The notes under the pieces were generated by a model. The model saw only the letters and a program-made list of their open reading frames with translations, had not been told where the DNA came from and ran no database searches. A program made the position numbers and the translations under genes. From positions 22,638,453 to 22,702,452 of the forward strand of contig NC_044023.1 in the NCBI RefSeq assembly GCF_900496995.4: DNA of 64,000 nucleotides. The letters run 5' to 3'. The first letter of the stretch is position 1, and each line of letters opens with the position of its first letter. Shown here in pieces: positions 48,937 to 61,535 of the stretch. Source of the DNA: Aquila chrysaetos chrysaetos (taxonomy: Eukaryota; Chordata; Aves; Accipitriformes; Accipitridae).

Positions 48937-49050
48937 AGGAGTGTATCCTGGCAGATGTCTTGCCTCATCCATTCAGGCGGAGGAATTTGAAAAGACAAGG
49001 AGTCTTCAGTGTAACAATAGCCCTTCAGAAAAATGGCATAAAGGCGCAGT
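48937..49050. other. AT-richer block inside the CpG island
   Basis: This stretch of about 115 bp has ordinary complexity and almost no CpG, whereas sequence on both sides is extremely GC-rich. An open frame crosses it on each strand, and no consensus splice sites bracket it. I think it is a conserved regulatory element associated with the adjacent octamers, or an alternative untranslated exon. It is not a recognised coding sequence. Confidence 0.35.
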
Positions 49051-49239
49051 GTGAGCGGGGGGCTGCCCGGTCCCGGCGGCCCCGCCACCTTCCTCCCGGG
49101 GCCAAATTCATTGTCGGCGGGGGCGATGCTGGCGGAGCGACCGCTTCGCACCTGGGGGAGCGCCGGCCGCGGCCCTCGGGAACTCGGCGTGGGGCAGGCA
49201 GGGCGGCACGGCAGCCGGCTCCCTTCGGCACCGGGAGCT

Positions 49240-49297
49240 GGGTTTTTGGGGAGGTCGGTTTGGGTTTGGTTGGGTTTTTTTGTGGGTTTTTTTTTTT
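49240..49297. repeat. G/T-rich simple tract
   Basis: GGTTTTTGGGGAGGTCGGTT is followed by TGGGTTTGGTTGGG and T-runs ending in T11. It is another instance of the window's GGTTTGGGTTTT / AAACCCAAACC simple-sequence type. Confidence 0.8.
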
Positions 49298-49924
49298 CGG
49301 GAAGTCGGTTGCCGAAAATGATCCGCGGGGCAGGCGGAGGGGCGGCCCGGCTCGCCTCCCCTTTGTTGGGGGCTGTCAAAGGGGCCATTGAGGGCCGGGG
49401 GCTCGGCCCCCCCACCCCGGGACAGCCCCTCGGAGAGACACAGAGAGAGAGCGCATTGTGCCGGCGGGCTCTGCCTTGCCGGGAGAAACCCAACAGATGT
49501 TGGCCTGGGATTTTACATCTTTCCCCAAGTTATTTAGGGCTGATTCGGTGCGGGTTTTCCCACTGGGCGATGGAAGGAAAAGTCACAGAATCCAGCTCAA
49601 AGTGGAAAATAACGTTGTCCAAAGGCGAGAGATCAGGTGCAGGATGCTTCTGGGTTTGTCCTGGAGCTGCCCGGTAGTTCCCAGGTAATGAATCTCCTCA
49701 ATAAAAACTAGTTTGTGAGCCCTTCAGCCTCTTCCTTGCAATGCTGAACGCGACTCCAAACCTCTTAGAGGGAATATTTTAGCAGTATGCGAGGCGATCT
49801 CACAGACGCTCCAAATGACCAAAGTCACCTACTGCATCGGTCCCGACTGTTGCCTGAAGGGTCCTACCAAAGTATGTCCAAAAGTCTTGCAAGTTGGAAT
49901 TTAAATTAATTTAAAAGGCAGACA

Positions 49925-49947
49925 CAGAGAGAGAGAGAGAGAGAGAC
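49925..49947. repeat. (GA)n microsatellite
   Basis: About eleven GA units, uninterrupted. Confidence 0.9.
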
Positions 49948-50993
49948 CAGTGCACGAAGCTGCCCAGATGACAGAGTGGCTCAGAGTACAGGTTTGTTAT
50001 GTCCGACGGGACTGTGGGCTCTGGCACAACCCCTCAGCCCGGGCAAACCGGCGGTGCCCCCCACAGCCCCCCCATCCCACCGCGCTGTGGCAGCCTGTCG
50101 TACCACGGACCCAAGAGTGACACCCGGGCTTTCCGAGAGCTGAAGGTTTAACTTTCGTCTCGACAGTTGAAAAGCTATCTGAATAAAATTTTATTTAGTC
50201 CCTGTAAAATTACGTATCCTAGTAGGTACTCTGGACCAGTTACCGTGATGACTATAGTGTGTTTTCCATTTACCTAGAACAGACATGAATACTACTACTG
50301 ATTATTGAAGGAAATACATTTTTGTATCAAGTTGCATAGACTATAAAAGGATAAAAATGTTTCAATGTTAACCGTCAAAAGACCTTTTTTTATGGACATG
50401 AATAATGCTAAGCGCATCCAGACTTATGCTGCAAAAAGAAACTTCTGTTCAGTCTGATTTACCAGGGCTCAGACAACTGTGTAGGCACAGATCCAGCTTG
50501 GAGGCTGGGAAGCCCTGGTTTAAAACCAGTCATACGTGCATCTGATTCCAACTCGTGGAGAAAATGTGATCATTTAAATAAGCACTAGTTAAAAGCTTTC
50601 ATCATCGTATTGTAAATAAACACCGAGTACCGCTCGGTATTTGAAGAAATACCAAGTGCCGCCGGGATGCGAGGCGCGGTGGCAGAGGAGGCAGCCCACG
50701 CGGAGGTAATGCTGCAGCCTTTTGTTTTACTTCGATACAGTATCGTGGCACTGCAGAAGCCAGGGAAAACTTTTGCTAATCGGCCTGCTGTATTCCTGCT
50801 GCATCCGTCTGTCAGCAGGCTGCTGCTGCCAAGGCAGGCGCCAGCTAGCAGCTCTTGATTATTTTTTTTGTAGGGACACTTAAAGCACCTTGGATGAATC
50901 ATAACCCCAGTCAAGTATTACTGGTACTGCAGCTTGCATAGTTTAATATTTACTGAAAAGGTAATTTATTTGCATTATTGAGTCTACAGATTT

Positions 50994-51088
50994 TTGTTGT
51001 TGTTGTTGTTAGGGATGATATAAACTCCAAGTTCATTTAAACAATAATTTTGGGGGTTTGTTTTTGTTTTTGTTTTTGTTTTTTTTTC
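50994..51088. repeat. (TTG)n followed by (TTTTTG)n tract
   Basis: Five to six TTG units near 50994-51010, then, after about 40 bp, GGGGGTTTG and four TTTTTG-type units (51050-51079) ending in a T-run. These are simple repeats of the same G/T family. Confidence 0.85.
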
Positions 51089-51142
51089 TTGTATGAATTG
51101 TTTTGAAGCTTTTATTTCTGTTTGTGATATTGATGAGTGGGG

Positions 51143-51160
51143 AAAAAAAAAAAAAAAAAG
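51143..51160. repeat. A-run
   Basis: About 18 consecutive A after GTGGGG. No upstream retroposon body was recognised. Confidence 0.8.
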
Positions 51161-51253
51161 GTTCCTTCACTTTGGCAGCTGGGTTAGAGCTCTATGCCAC
51201 ATTATTTCTGCCTCTTTTGGAACTGCTGCTTCCCCAGGCAAACGCCTTGGAGC

Positions 51254-51305
51254 ATGCCTGATCCCAGGTCGGGCTTTGTGTCAGGCTCAGTCTAGGATCA
51301 GGCAT
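51254..51305. repeat. Perfect 11-bp inverted repeat
   Basis: ATGCCTGATCC (51254-51264) and GGATCAGGCAT (51295-51305) are exact reverse complements around a 30-nt spacer. The RNA could form a stem-loop. No known element is recognised. Confidence 0.75.
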
Positions 51306-53384
51306 CAGAAAAAGACAAAACCAAAGAAAAAAAGTTAAGTGACGTTTATAGAAGAGCACTGGTTGTTAACAGCATTTTTTTTAATTTTTTTTTCCAACCA
51401 GCAAAGTAGCAAGATGCTGAGAATGTTTACTGAAGAGCCAAACATTTTCAGAAATAGAGATCGTTTTCTTTTACTGCACACTTTGTAACTACGGAGGTGA
51501 CTGTTCTTTGAAGCCCTGATTAATATAAATGAGTTGTAATTTTCTGACCAAGCCATCCTAGTTCACATATATTATTCCATTGGCAGACATGTGGTCTCCA
51601 CAGCTGTCCCCTCATTTGTGTATGAAATGGAAACACTGGTGGCATTTGTAGGTTACCATAGTTACACGAACAATACACGTGTGAGGCTTCATCCTGCCAA
51701 GCTCCAGATTTTTTCCTGGCAGACATTTTGTAGACACAGGACTGAAGAAAATCTATGTAAAGTTTTTAGAAGCACATAAATCCATTTCCCCTCCTATCTG
51801 TTTATACAATGCTAATTGACAGGGAACCTGCATTTCAGCCTCACGACAGCTGATTTTTGCATTTTCTCCCAGTTGGAATGCCATCACGGGAGGTGCACGA
51901 TGCTCCCAGGAATCGCAAATTCCAGGCTCCAGTCAAGAGCAGTTAAGTAATTAGCAGGATCAGGCCTTAAATGCTATGGCAAACACAAACCACATCTTTC
52001 TTAAAAATAACTTGCAGCACAGCAAGTTCTACACAAACCAGAACTTTTGAGTTGAAATAGTTTTTCTCCCGGTTGCGTTACGCAGGTTGGCAATGCCTGT
52101 TGGGTTCCTGGGGGAGCGGGGGCGGGAAGGTGCCAGCCCCCACCATGCCTGCTCCGTCAGGAGCATCTGCGGAAATCCAAGAAAGCACACTGAAAAATAT
52201 TCCCATGCTCCGTTTTGTCTCTACAATTAACATGTACCCGCTATGGGAAGAAAGATGGGCCAAAGTAAAGAAAATCACAGAGCTGGCTTAGAAACTGATG
52301 TTGCTGGTATGTCATAAAACTAGTAAATAATGGTGTTTCTCTAAGATTCGCAGTGCTTACATTTGCAAAGAGAAATCAAAGGACTACTTGGTAAGAAACA
52401 GTCTACTGAGGGATGTGCTTGAGTTTGGAAAAATCATTTACTGTCTCATTCTTTTCCTGTAGCTGAGTAATTAAAGTCCTCCACTAATGGACTTCATAAG
52501 GTCAGGTGCCTCCATGCAGGTTTAAGAGGTACCCAGATTAAAGTTCTTCTAAACCACATTCTCTTACTCATTGCTGCTTAAAGCCCTGCAACTTCATTCA
52601 AATTTTGTTTTGTTATTTAGATGTTTTCTTTCATTTTTCTACATATGGCACTGAAGGAAAATACTGGATTGGCCTATTTTGTATTGGCCTAATTCTCCTC
52701 CTGTTGAAGACAGCAGAAGTCTTTGGCATCAGTGGGAAGAGAATTAGTCTCTTGCTCTTAAATTCTACCGCAAAATGTTGTTATAACTTCACCTGCTAAT
52801 TTGCAAGATCTTAATTTGGTGATACAAGCCAGCATCTTCTTGACTTTCCAGCTGGCTGAATTATCAAAAGAACGGGACCTAGTTTTTACCCGGAGCACAG
52901 TTTCTAAAGATCAAGTATTTGAGATGGAGTAGATACCTATTGCTTTTTTCTGCTCTTTTTAACTTAAAGAGCGACAGGGCAAAGCAATTGTAAGTAACGG
53001 TCTTGATATATTTAACAGGATGCTGTATTGAGAATGCACAGAAGTTATAAAAGTGCCATAGAGAAACAGCTCTTTCCCTTATTTTATTGGGTACAGTGGT
53101 CTTGCTACATAATTCTCTCTCCCAAGGTGCTGCCCTTTAGTCCTCTGTGGTAACACAGGACAGTATTTTCCCCGGCCGCTTCACAAACCGAAGCGGTCCA
53201 TTGAACACTGGAAGCAAAGATTACTTATGGGTTTTATTTAGAAATTCGCGAGATTGTCAGCGTCTCATTCCCAGGTATTTAATTTAACAAACTGGCGATT
53301 CCAGCAATTGATGCATCTGTCAGCTTCGATTAGAGCAGAGTCCCAACCGCTTTTGGAAGCCAAGCCCCCCCTCAAGGTACTTGG

Positions 53385-53720
53385 CAGGGTTTGCCTCTCG
53401 CCGGTTACTCCAGCGTTGGCGAACGCCGGGGCGGCAGTGCTCGCCTCCGCGGGGACCCGCGCGGCTGCTCCCACCGACGGCTCGGCGAGTCCGGGCGAGG
53501 GGCCGCCCCTCGCCTGCGTGCAGCGAGGCAGGGACGGGTAACGCGCGGGCGGCTCGCGCCGGGAGAACCCCAGGCAGGTGTCGGGGTGGGCGACGCTCTT
53601 CATGCCGTGATGCTCCAGGAGCAGGGCTAGAGCAGGATCTACCCACCAGCTTGTTTCTCCACCGCTGCGGGTGGGAGCCGTCACCGCCCCGTCCCGCCGG
53701 CAGCCTGAGTCCCAGCTGGA
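53385..53720. promoter_or_regulatory. Secondary CpG island
   Basis: About 340 bp with dense CpG (ctccgcggggacccgcgcgg, ctcggcgagtccgggcgagg, gtaacgcgcgggcggctcgcgccgg) in otherwise CpG-poor DNA, 5 kb downstream of the main island. It contains a 9-bp perfect hairpin (53494-53514). Candidate plus-strand donors are CAG|GTGTCG near 53577 and G|GTAACG near 53540, both weaker than the one in the main island. It could be an alternative promoter. Long overlapping frames on both strands (up to 190 codons) look compositional. Confidence 0.5.
53494..53514. repeat. 9-bp perfect GC hairpin
   Basis: GGCGAGGGG and CCCCTCGCC are separated by CCG. It is a small echo of the larger GC-rich inverted repeat in the main promoter. 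Confidence 0.75.
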
Positions 53721-55555
53721 CAGTGCCAGCCCCGTTTCCCTGGGGACCACCAGCCAGGAGGTCCCAAAGGGCCCCCAGACCTGGCTGGGCACGTCCTACT
53801 CCCGAGAGCAGCATCGTCAGCTGGGAGTCACTTGCTTCATCTCGAAAGAGTTGCTTTTGTAGACAGGCAGGAGGTCCGAAAGCCAAGTGCAGGGCTCAAA
53901 ACTGGTATAGCTGGCACTGGGACAGAGGAGACTTGTCTGGTATGTCGATTTGACGTTCCTTGTGCATGTGTTGAATACTACCTTCCAGAAATACCAAGTT
54001 CTGGTTTGACAGACGCATACTCAATACCAAAGCTGTTATAAGGTTATAGCCGAGACCAAAACCAGATTCCCCTGTGTTCAGTAAGTGCCTTTCAAAACTG
54101 GAGAAACTCCACCACTGACAGTGCAGTTAAGCCAGATCTCCATCTCTGTAACTGCTGTCTTTGTCCCTTTCACTGGAGTATTTCACCAGAGGTCACTAGT
54201 CCTTATTTTATCAGAGTCCGGTTGTAGATACCATTAATGGTTTGGAGAAGACTAAGGGCTGTTTCAGTTCATGGGAAATGTTCCCTGGGTTTCTCCTCCG
54301 TACTGGAGTCTGATATATCATATACTCCTCAATGCCTAATTTTATCTGATTTATAACTACTTTTGTATAGTCAACATAACTGGAGTCATCAAGCAAAATG
54401 CAATCTTTGGAATCTGTCTTTATGTAAAAACTGAATTCACACTGAACTCCTCACTAAGCTCCAACTGCAGCAGCACGACGAGCCCTGCGCAGGGTACCTC
54501 CGCTTCCAGGACGTGCACCGCAATGCCAGCTCAGCTCCCCGGGCACTCACAACTCCCACGTTTGCGTATGGTCCGAAAGACTTGGTCCACTTGGAGCAAG
54601 CCCAGGTTTTCTGTAGTTTTCAGGGGTTGGTCAGCGACATGGTGAAGAATCAGACTAAGTAACTTCTAAGAAACACATAGAAGTTATTCGGAGAGAATTA
54701 TTGAGCTTGTCCAAAACTTGGTAGAATAGCGTTTTGTGGTTTTTATAAAATATCAATCAAGGCTTGGATTGTCTTTTTGTAATTTGAAAGTGTTTACCAT
54801 TGATATAATGAATCCTACATTTTCTGTTATTTCATGCATCGTATGATTTATTTGATTAAGCAAGTCCAAAAATACCTAGTAAATGCATACCTTGCTAATG
54901 TGCTGCATATAATTACTAGGATGCAGATGAGCTACTGATTGGCCTTGCTAAATTTTTAAATTACAAATGATCCATCACTCTTAACAGAAATGTAGTAAAT
55001 ATTGATAGTTATGGAGATCCACCACTCATAACAGGCATTGCAGCGACTTGTAAATGCATTGCAAAAATAACTTATTTTACCCATAGGTGAACAACCAGTT
55101 AAGTGAACCAATTGCAAAAAGAAAAGTTTTTAAATAGCTGCTTGAAAACAGGTCTTTAAAATGGTTTCATCATAGTATAAGGCACCAAGTAAAACCAGAG
55201 TAAGTGTTCTTTATAAATTCATTGACAAATGTTTTCCTTTATCTTTCTGCCCCCTTGAAGAGAAACAAGTCTAGTATATACAAATTAAACATTACTGTGC
55301 CTGAATGAATCACCTTAATTAGCTAAAGACTTTATCTATAAAGCATCAGTAACTTAAAATTTTGAGACAAGTAACTCCTATGTTTTCTGCAAAAGGCAGC
55401 AATTTTAGTACCTCTATATTTTCCAAGCACTTATGAAATAAACCCATCTGTGGAAAAACTGCTGACTTTGCCATGACAAGACTGAGGATTACAACTAAAG
55501 GAACAATTTATAGCTCTATTCTTAAACATACAAATACATTAAATATGACTTATTT

Positions 55556-55571
55556 TCTCTCTCTCTCTCTC
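55556..55571. repeat. Short (CT)n tract
   Basis: Eight CT units without interruption. Confidence 0.85.
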
Positions 55572-58500
55572 CCATCTCATGAACTTCTCAAAGCAAGATT
55601 ATGATCTGTTTTCTGCCTGAAACAAAGTTAGTCTCAAAACGTAGGCGATCCTTGAGATAAAGGAAAATAGCTAAATATAGGCTGTTAACATTTTCGCCAT
55701 TCTCAGCTGAATGAGCCTTCCTTTCCTGATGACATGGCAGATGACCTGCTCTACGTTGCAAGCGATACTACTTAAACAATTTTGAAATGAAATAATGATG
55801 GAAAACATAGACTCCATAAAGCATGTATTTTCTCATTACAGTGTAATGGTACGTTGGGTTATCAGTTGTGAATGGAAGAAGGAGGTCTTCAGAAAAATGA
55901 AAGAACTTCACACAGAAGCCCATTCAAAAGTGTGGAAAGCCTTGTGAAATGGGGTAGAGGAGAGTCATGTAATACAGCTATCTAACTGGAGAGAAAATAA
56001 CTTTTTTCTTAGATCAGAGTAAAGCCTTAGTTCAGAGTAGTACCAAAACCAAATCTGTGGCCACTTAATGGAATTACCTCTATCGCATCTTGACTTGGTT
56101 GAGTTCCAAATCTTTGTCCCGGTGCTAACAGCCTTTATATTAGATCTCAGCACCTCCCATGATAAATCCATTTATTTTGTTATTGGTATGTTCACAGTCT
56201 TGAGTGAACAGCAAGGTGTCTCCATATCAGTCAAGTCAATATATGGTTTTATTAACATTTATATGTAAATAAAGCTCAGAAATAGAGAATTTGATCTTGC
56301 AAGCATATAACTCCTAGGAAAAAAAAAATCAATACAAGTCTATTTTATTTTAATGGCTGAAGTCTGTGGAAGCATGCTACATGTATAAACTGCATAGATG
56401 TAGGCTAACAGTAAAATACAGTTTAATACTTAATCACTAATAATTGAAAATTAAACACACAGTACAGCCACAGGAAATGGAATTATCTAAGTAGAGTGTA
56501 ACAAGGACCAGAAGAAGAACTCTCTCTCTTCTTGCTTGAAGATAAACAATTGAAGCTATAGATGGCTGGCTTATTAGATATACATATGCACACATGTGTG
56601 CATACAATTTTTTAATAACAAGTCTTATGCATTTCTTACAGCCAGGACTATTATATTGATTTTATAAATACATACTGAGATACTGACTCATTTCAGTTTT
56701 TATTTATTGGCTACCATTTCTAGCACAGGATTTCTTGGCATTCTTTATGGTAGTAACAACTACTTACACGCCGGGGTCTTTCCCAACTGTGGGGGATCCT
56801 GAATGACTCATAAAACTGGAGTTTGATCTAGAACTGTGTAGGAAGCAAAATAATCACACTGCCAGAAAGCCAGTCAGCAAAAAGAGAGGAAGAGGATTTT
56901 CTGTTGCTTCGTGAAAATCCTGTGGACTTCTGGCATCCATATTTCTCGTGGCTAAAAATGTTTCTCGTGTGCTCCTTATTTCATTATTATTAACGCTTCA
57001 CTTCCACTAGCCAAGCTGCCTCGGCTCTCAGCGCAGTCAAAAACCAAAAAGGAAATTCTACTCCAAAATCCAACCCAATCTCCTAATGCCCTTGTTCCTC
57101 TTTTAGAGCTGTTTCTCTTTTTTTGAATTTTTATTTGAACTGTACTGATCTTGATAGATAGTAAGAAGCAGAGATTATCCAAGTTGTTCTAGTACGAAAT
57201 ACTCATGAGGTAGGTGCCCCGATGGTAACAAAATGTTCAGATCCTTCCATGTGGTTCTGAGATCCCAAGCATGCCAAGACTGAATTCCATTTCTATCCTT
57301 TAAATATGATTAGAAGACAAAGCAGTATTTCTGTAGTCTTGGTCCTCTCTCATTCTTCAGCCAGCAGATACACTAAATGCAAAAAAATAGTTGGAACAGG
57401 TCTTCCAAAATTAGTTATGCTCCGTAAATTTTAGACACTGTATAAGCTAAAACCAATTAGGTTTAAATTCTCCTCGCATTTAAAATATACAGAAGGCTAT
57501 GAATGCATTACAGCATGTACAGGTGGAAATGAAACAATTTCCCCAGCGGTTTGTCCTCCATCAACTGCAGGTAGTTGTCCTGAATTTCCATGTAGAAGGG
57601 AAGAGCTGCAAGGAAGGGGTCTCATGAAACTGCCTTTTAACCTAACAGTGGAAGTTATTTGGCTGGCTGTTAGGAAAGCTGATCTAGTCAAATAATTTTA
57701 TCTGGTAATTCCATGGAATGAGGATGACCACAGACATGATTCTTCTCCATTGAATGAAATAAAAGCTTTACTACTGCCTTCGCACTGAACAGGGGCAGAC
57801 CCTGTGTGGCAGGACATGAAAACTAGAGTCACGGGCAATAAAAGAACAGCCCATATCGTCCCAAGATTAATCTATTTTATGAAAGTAAAAATAGTAAGAA
57901 AGTAGATAATAAGTTGGGTTTCTAATGTAAGAATGTTACTACTGTACAAATGTGTCTTGCCTTTCAGGTTTTCAAGGCTTTTAAATGGTTTTATGAGTTT
58001 TTTCTTTCCTAAAGAAAAAACAAACAGACTATATAATTTGACAACCCACTGTTTGGAAAGCACTTATTATTCCTGATGTTTCTAATATCACTTGTTAATG
58101 GTAATTTGCAAGAGATTTTCAAACTGATGACAGAAGCTGGGTTGCAATTCCATGGTTGATTTGATGGGTCATCAATATACAGTAGCTGTACTCTGCATGC
58201 TATCTAGCCCCTTGTACTTGAAATCAGTGTATGAACGAAAATAATTTTTCTCCTGCAAATTTACTTCAGTATTTTAATGAAAAACATTGTATCAGATGCA
58301 AGTCTTAAGAATAAACCCCAATAAATTACAAATTTCAAAGATTTAATATGCTGTTTCTGCAGTGCAGGCATTATGAATAGGATGCTCTTTGCATTTCTTC
58401 TGTGGAGATAAGACTAGTATTTTTCAAAAGAACACAGATAAAGCATGCTAAGGTTGTCTTGAAATACAGCAAATCGCCTTCTCACCAGAGCTTTCCCTAA

Positions 58501-61033
58501 AATTAAACACTGACTTTATTTTGATGGAATGTGTGTACAGACAAGAAGAAAAAGTAGGCATTATTTGCAGGGAAAAAAACCCCAAACCTTAAATATTATA
58601 AATCCCTGAGGATGTGTTTTGAAGCTTTTTACCATTATTACATGTTGTATAGGCCCTTGTTTTTGTCTTTGCTTTTAATAACAAGCTCCCATTTTCAGAT
58701 TTTGGTATGCTCTTTCAACTGACTCACATTATTTTCAGCTTGACTTTTCTGTATTTTACACAATTCAGGCTTGTAAATAGCTTATTTCCTGATGACATTG
58801 GAGACTTTAAAAACCTCAATATAAAAGGCTTGCTATCAGGCATGATTCCTCAGTATTTTTCTAAATAGACAGGATTGCACTTGTAAATTTGATTCCTGGG
58901 AAAGGAGCGCATTCCGTAGGTTAGCTGTAAATACCCTGGTTATTAAACTCAAAGACCAAGTCCAGCCTCTTCCTCTAGGATGTACAAGGTCACTGATGCT
59001 CTTTACTGGAGTAAGCCCCGATTTTAATAATGCAGCATTTTAGACCAGGTTTTGTGTTGTGCTTACTTGTGTGATTTAGTGGCTGCACGTACATATTTGT
59101 GTGGCAGTACTTCAATGCCTCTCTTTCCCCTAAAGCACTCTCAAAGGTTATTGTTCACCTGCAGTATGGCACCAATAGCTCAGTTTTTCTCTATAGAAAA
59201 AGGGTGGATATAGAACTGCAAAGGCCCTACTGAAGCTCAAAGCAAGGCAAGTCACTTTTTACCTCCCTTTCCTTAAACTTGTCAAACTGTCTTCACCTGA
59301 CTGTAATGAACTCAACCTTCAGCTCATTATGGGCCAGTTGGTCTCCAGTGTTGCTTCTAGCGTAAGCAGCTCTTCAGGCTAGATCTCTACCAGACCAACC
59401 AAGCCAACCTCTTTGAGTGTCCCCTGTCTAAACAGGCTCTTCCCTTCCCTGACTATGGAGTAACCCTTTGGACTGATCTCAGTCTGAATTCAGTTTTCTT
59501 GATCGCTGTGTTCTAGCTGAACCTTCACCAGTTCTTACGCCTTGGCACTAATACCCGGTCACTGCAGTACACGCCAGATCCCTGGGCATGGGTGCCGGGC
59601 TGCCTAACGTGCGTTTTCCTAATGACCCACCTGAATCCAGGATGCAGCAGCCCAGGACAAGTTTTCCCAAACTGACTGATGATAGAGGGTGTTTATATGG
59701 CAGTAGTTTCACAAACGATGGTGATGGGGAAACAAGAAAGCTGCACGAGTCATTAGCAGAACATTAGCACAACAGACAATTTTCCGAAAGACTAGCTACA
59801 TTACTTAGGCTCAATATATGAAAATGTTTCTGTGGAGAGATGGGTAGGTACTGTGGATCAGCGTGTGCTTCTGGCTCACAGCAAGTGCAGAATAAATTGC
59901 TTGTCTTAGCCCGAGGTAATTTTCTTCATGTATCTGATCCCTCAAACTTTTACCTAGGCACATTTAGTACATATGGCTGCCAACCAAAATCTGTGCTGAT
60001 GCTACTTGCAATATAAAAGAAATTTTGCAAGAACAAACCACTTAACTGTGGAGAGAGAAGATTTTCTGTGGTAGTATCACTGTTCCAAAACTGACATCCA
60101 AATATCCATGTGCAAACTGTATTGTTTCTTTTTTCAGCAATTTTTAATAGTGACCATTAATACAGTTGTCAAGGAAGTGACAACACTTTGTCTTCCTATT
60201 ACCAAGAAAAAATGTTTAACATCGATTTTTTTCTAGTTGGCAAGTTAACTATGAACACTTTTAATGAACAGTTTATTTCGTGATTGTCCCTTCATATTCT
60301 CCTCGTACCGCATTGTGGACTTAAATGTACTTTTTCTTTGGATCACCTGAACTAGACAAGCGCTTAACAGCCATCAGCAAGGCCACAGCTGCCAGCCGCA
60401 CACCTCTTTCCACCCCACAGGAAAGGTGAAATGAAGGATCTTCTGCTCCATAACCAAATACCCACCATTATGATTTCTTGGACCAAACAAATTCTCAACA
60501 TTAAAGTTTGCACAACCTAGCCCCAAGGGGAAGCCTTACACAAACCTCTCCACTGCATTTCCAGGATGGGAGACGCAGGAATGATGCTCCCATTTTCTGC
60601 CCACAGGAAACATGAACAAGCCAATATCCCAGAGAGCCGCTGTGGGTTTGCTTGCTGACAGAAATGTGGTTTCTTAATGCACTGGGTACTGAGAGGTGCT
60701 ATGGAAAATGCATTTATTTAGCCCCTAGTAAAATAATTCCCTCCATATCTCTCCCGTAAAATTAACCATTATTTCTGTTGATATCAAGTTAACAGCTGTT
60801 ATGACTGTTGTAGTGGTTTGGTACACTAGAAAATAGGAATTTAATAAATGAGAGGGAGGGCAGAGAATGCTAAAAGCTATCCTTTACAAGCTCAGTATCT
60901 CCTGAAAGAAGGTATAATAGCCACTTACTGTTTAGGGTTAGTTTCCCCACCCAGTATTTTAAAAAGAAGTTCTTAACACAGAATTAAAAGCAGTGCCATC
61001 AATCACATGACCCATATTAAATACCATTTTCAG

Positions 61034-61053
61034 AAAAAAAAAAAAAAAAAAAA
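61034..61053. repeat. A20 homopolymer
   Basis: Twenty consecutive A. The 300 bp before it contain no recognisable gene-derived or CR1/SINE sequence, so it cannot be called a retroposon tail. Confidence 0.85.
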
Positions 61054-61535
61054 GATTTTGTGATATGACTCTGTCCTAGGGGAGGTTTTGAGGACTGATA
61101 TTCTCCCCTAATCCAAAAAGCCCAGAGCCACTGCTCTGCTCCTGTTCTGGAACCAGTGTTTCTTTAAGAAACATTCCCTGGCCTTCAAAAGTCAAAATCT
61201 TCTGAACTCATCCCCTGACTTGTCTCACGCTTGGACTGCACTCGGCTACCAGGGACATACTGTATTAGTTTTATATTAAAAAAAAAAATAACAACTTCTT
61301 ACAAAAAGGATCTCGCTGGGCAAAATGCTGAGATGTCTAGCAGGAAAAGGGCATACACTAACACTCAAGTTCTTCTCAATGCAATCTCACTGATTCTAGT
61401 GAGACTTGGGAACCTTCCCAGGAGCCACCCTCGGTTTATCCATATGGGCTTGGTGATTATTCATTGGTGGCAGTTTGGAACCGCATACTGCCACAGATTT
61501 TGTTTTCAAAACCTGGTTGTCCTTCCGCTTATCCA

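Larger units (their letters stand above)
47930..49480 (+). promoter_or_regulatory. Major CpG island, probable gene promoter
   Basis: About 1.5 kb of very high GC with CpG throughout, sharply set off from AT-rich flanks. From 5' to 3' it holds a 29-bp GC-box inverted repeat (47994-48059), a consensus CCAAT box in forward orientation (48086-48090), the palindrome GTCAGCTGAC (48104-48113), a probable start region near 48150-48190, and a consensus splice donor at 48365/48366. There is no TATA box, as expected for a CpG-island promoter. Forward CCAAT and the plus-strand donor favour transcription to the right. The downstream half contains long T-runs, G-runs and an AT-rich block. I cannot name the gene. 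The gene-poor surroundings would fit a developmental regulator, which is inference only. Confidence 0.8.

Noticed and set aside
47932..49493. Long overlapping open frames (up to 346 codons) on both strands of the CpG island
   Set aside because: They overlap in several frames, are dominated by Pro/Gly/Arg/Ala, and gain lysine runs from T-tracts. GC-rich DNA is poor in stop codons, so this length is expected. No domain is recognisable.
53320..53953. 188-190 codon frames on both strands
   Set aside because: They coincide with the secondary CpG island and shadow each other, so composition explains them.
61034..61053. A20 as the tail of a processed pseudogene or SINE
   Set aside because: The upstream sequence shows no gene-like or retroposon sequence and no flanking target duplication was found.
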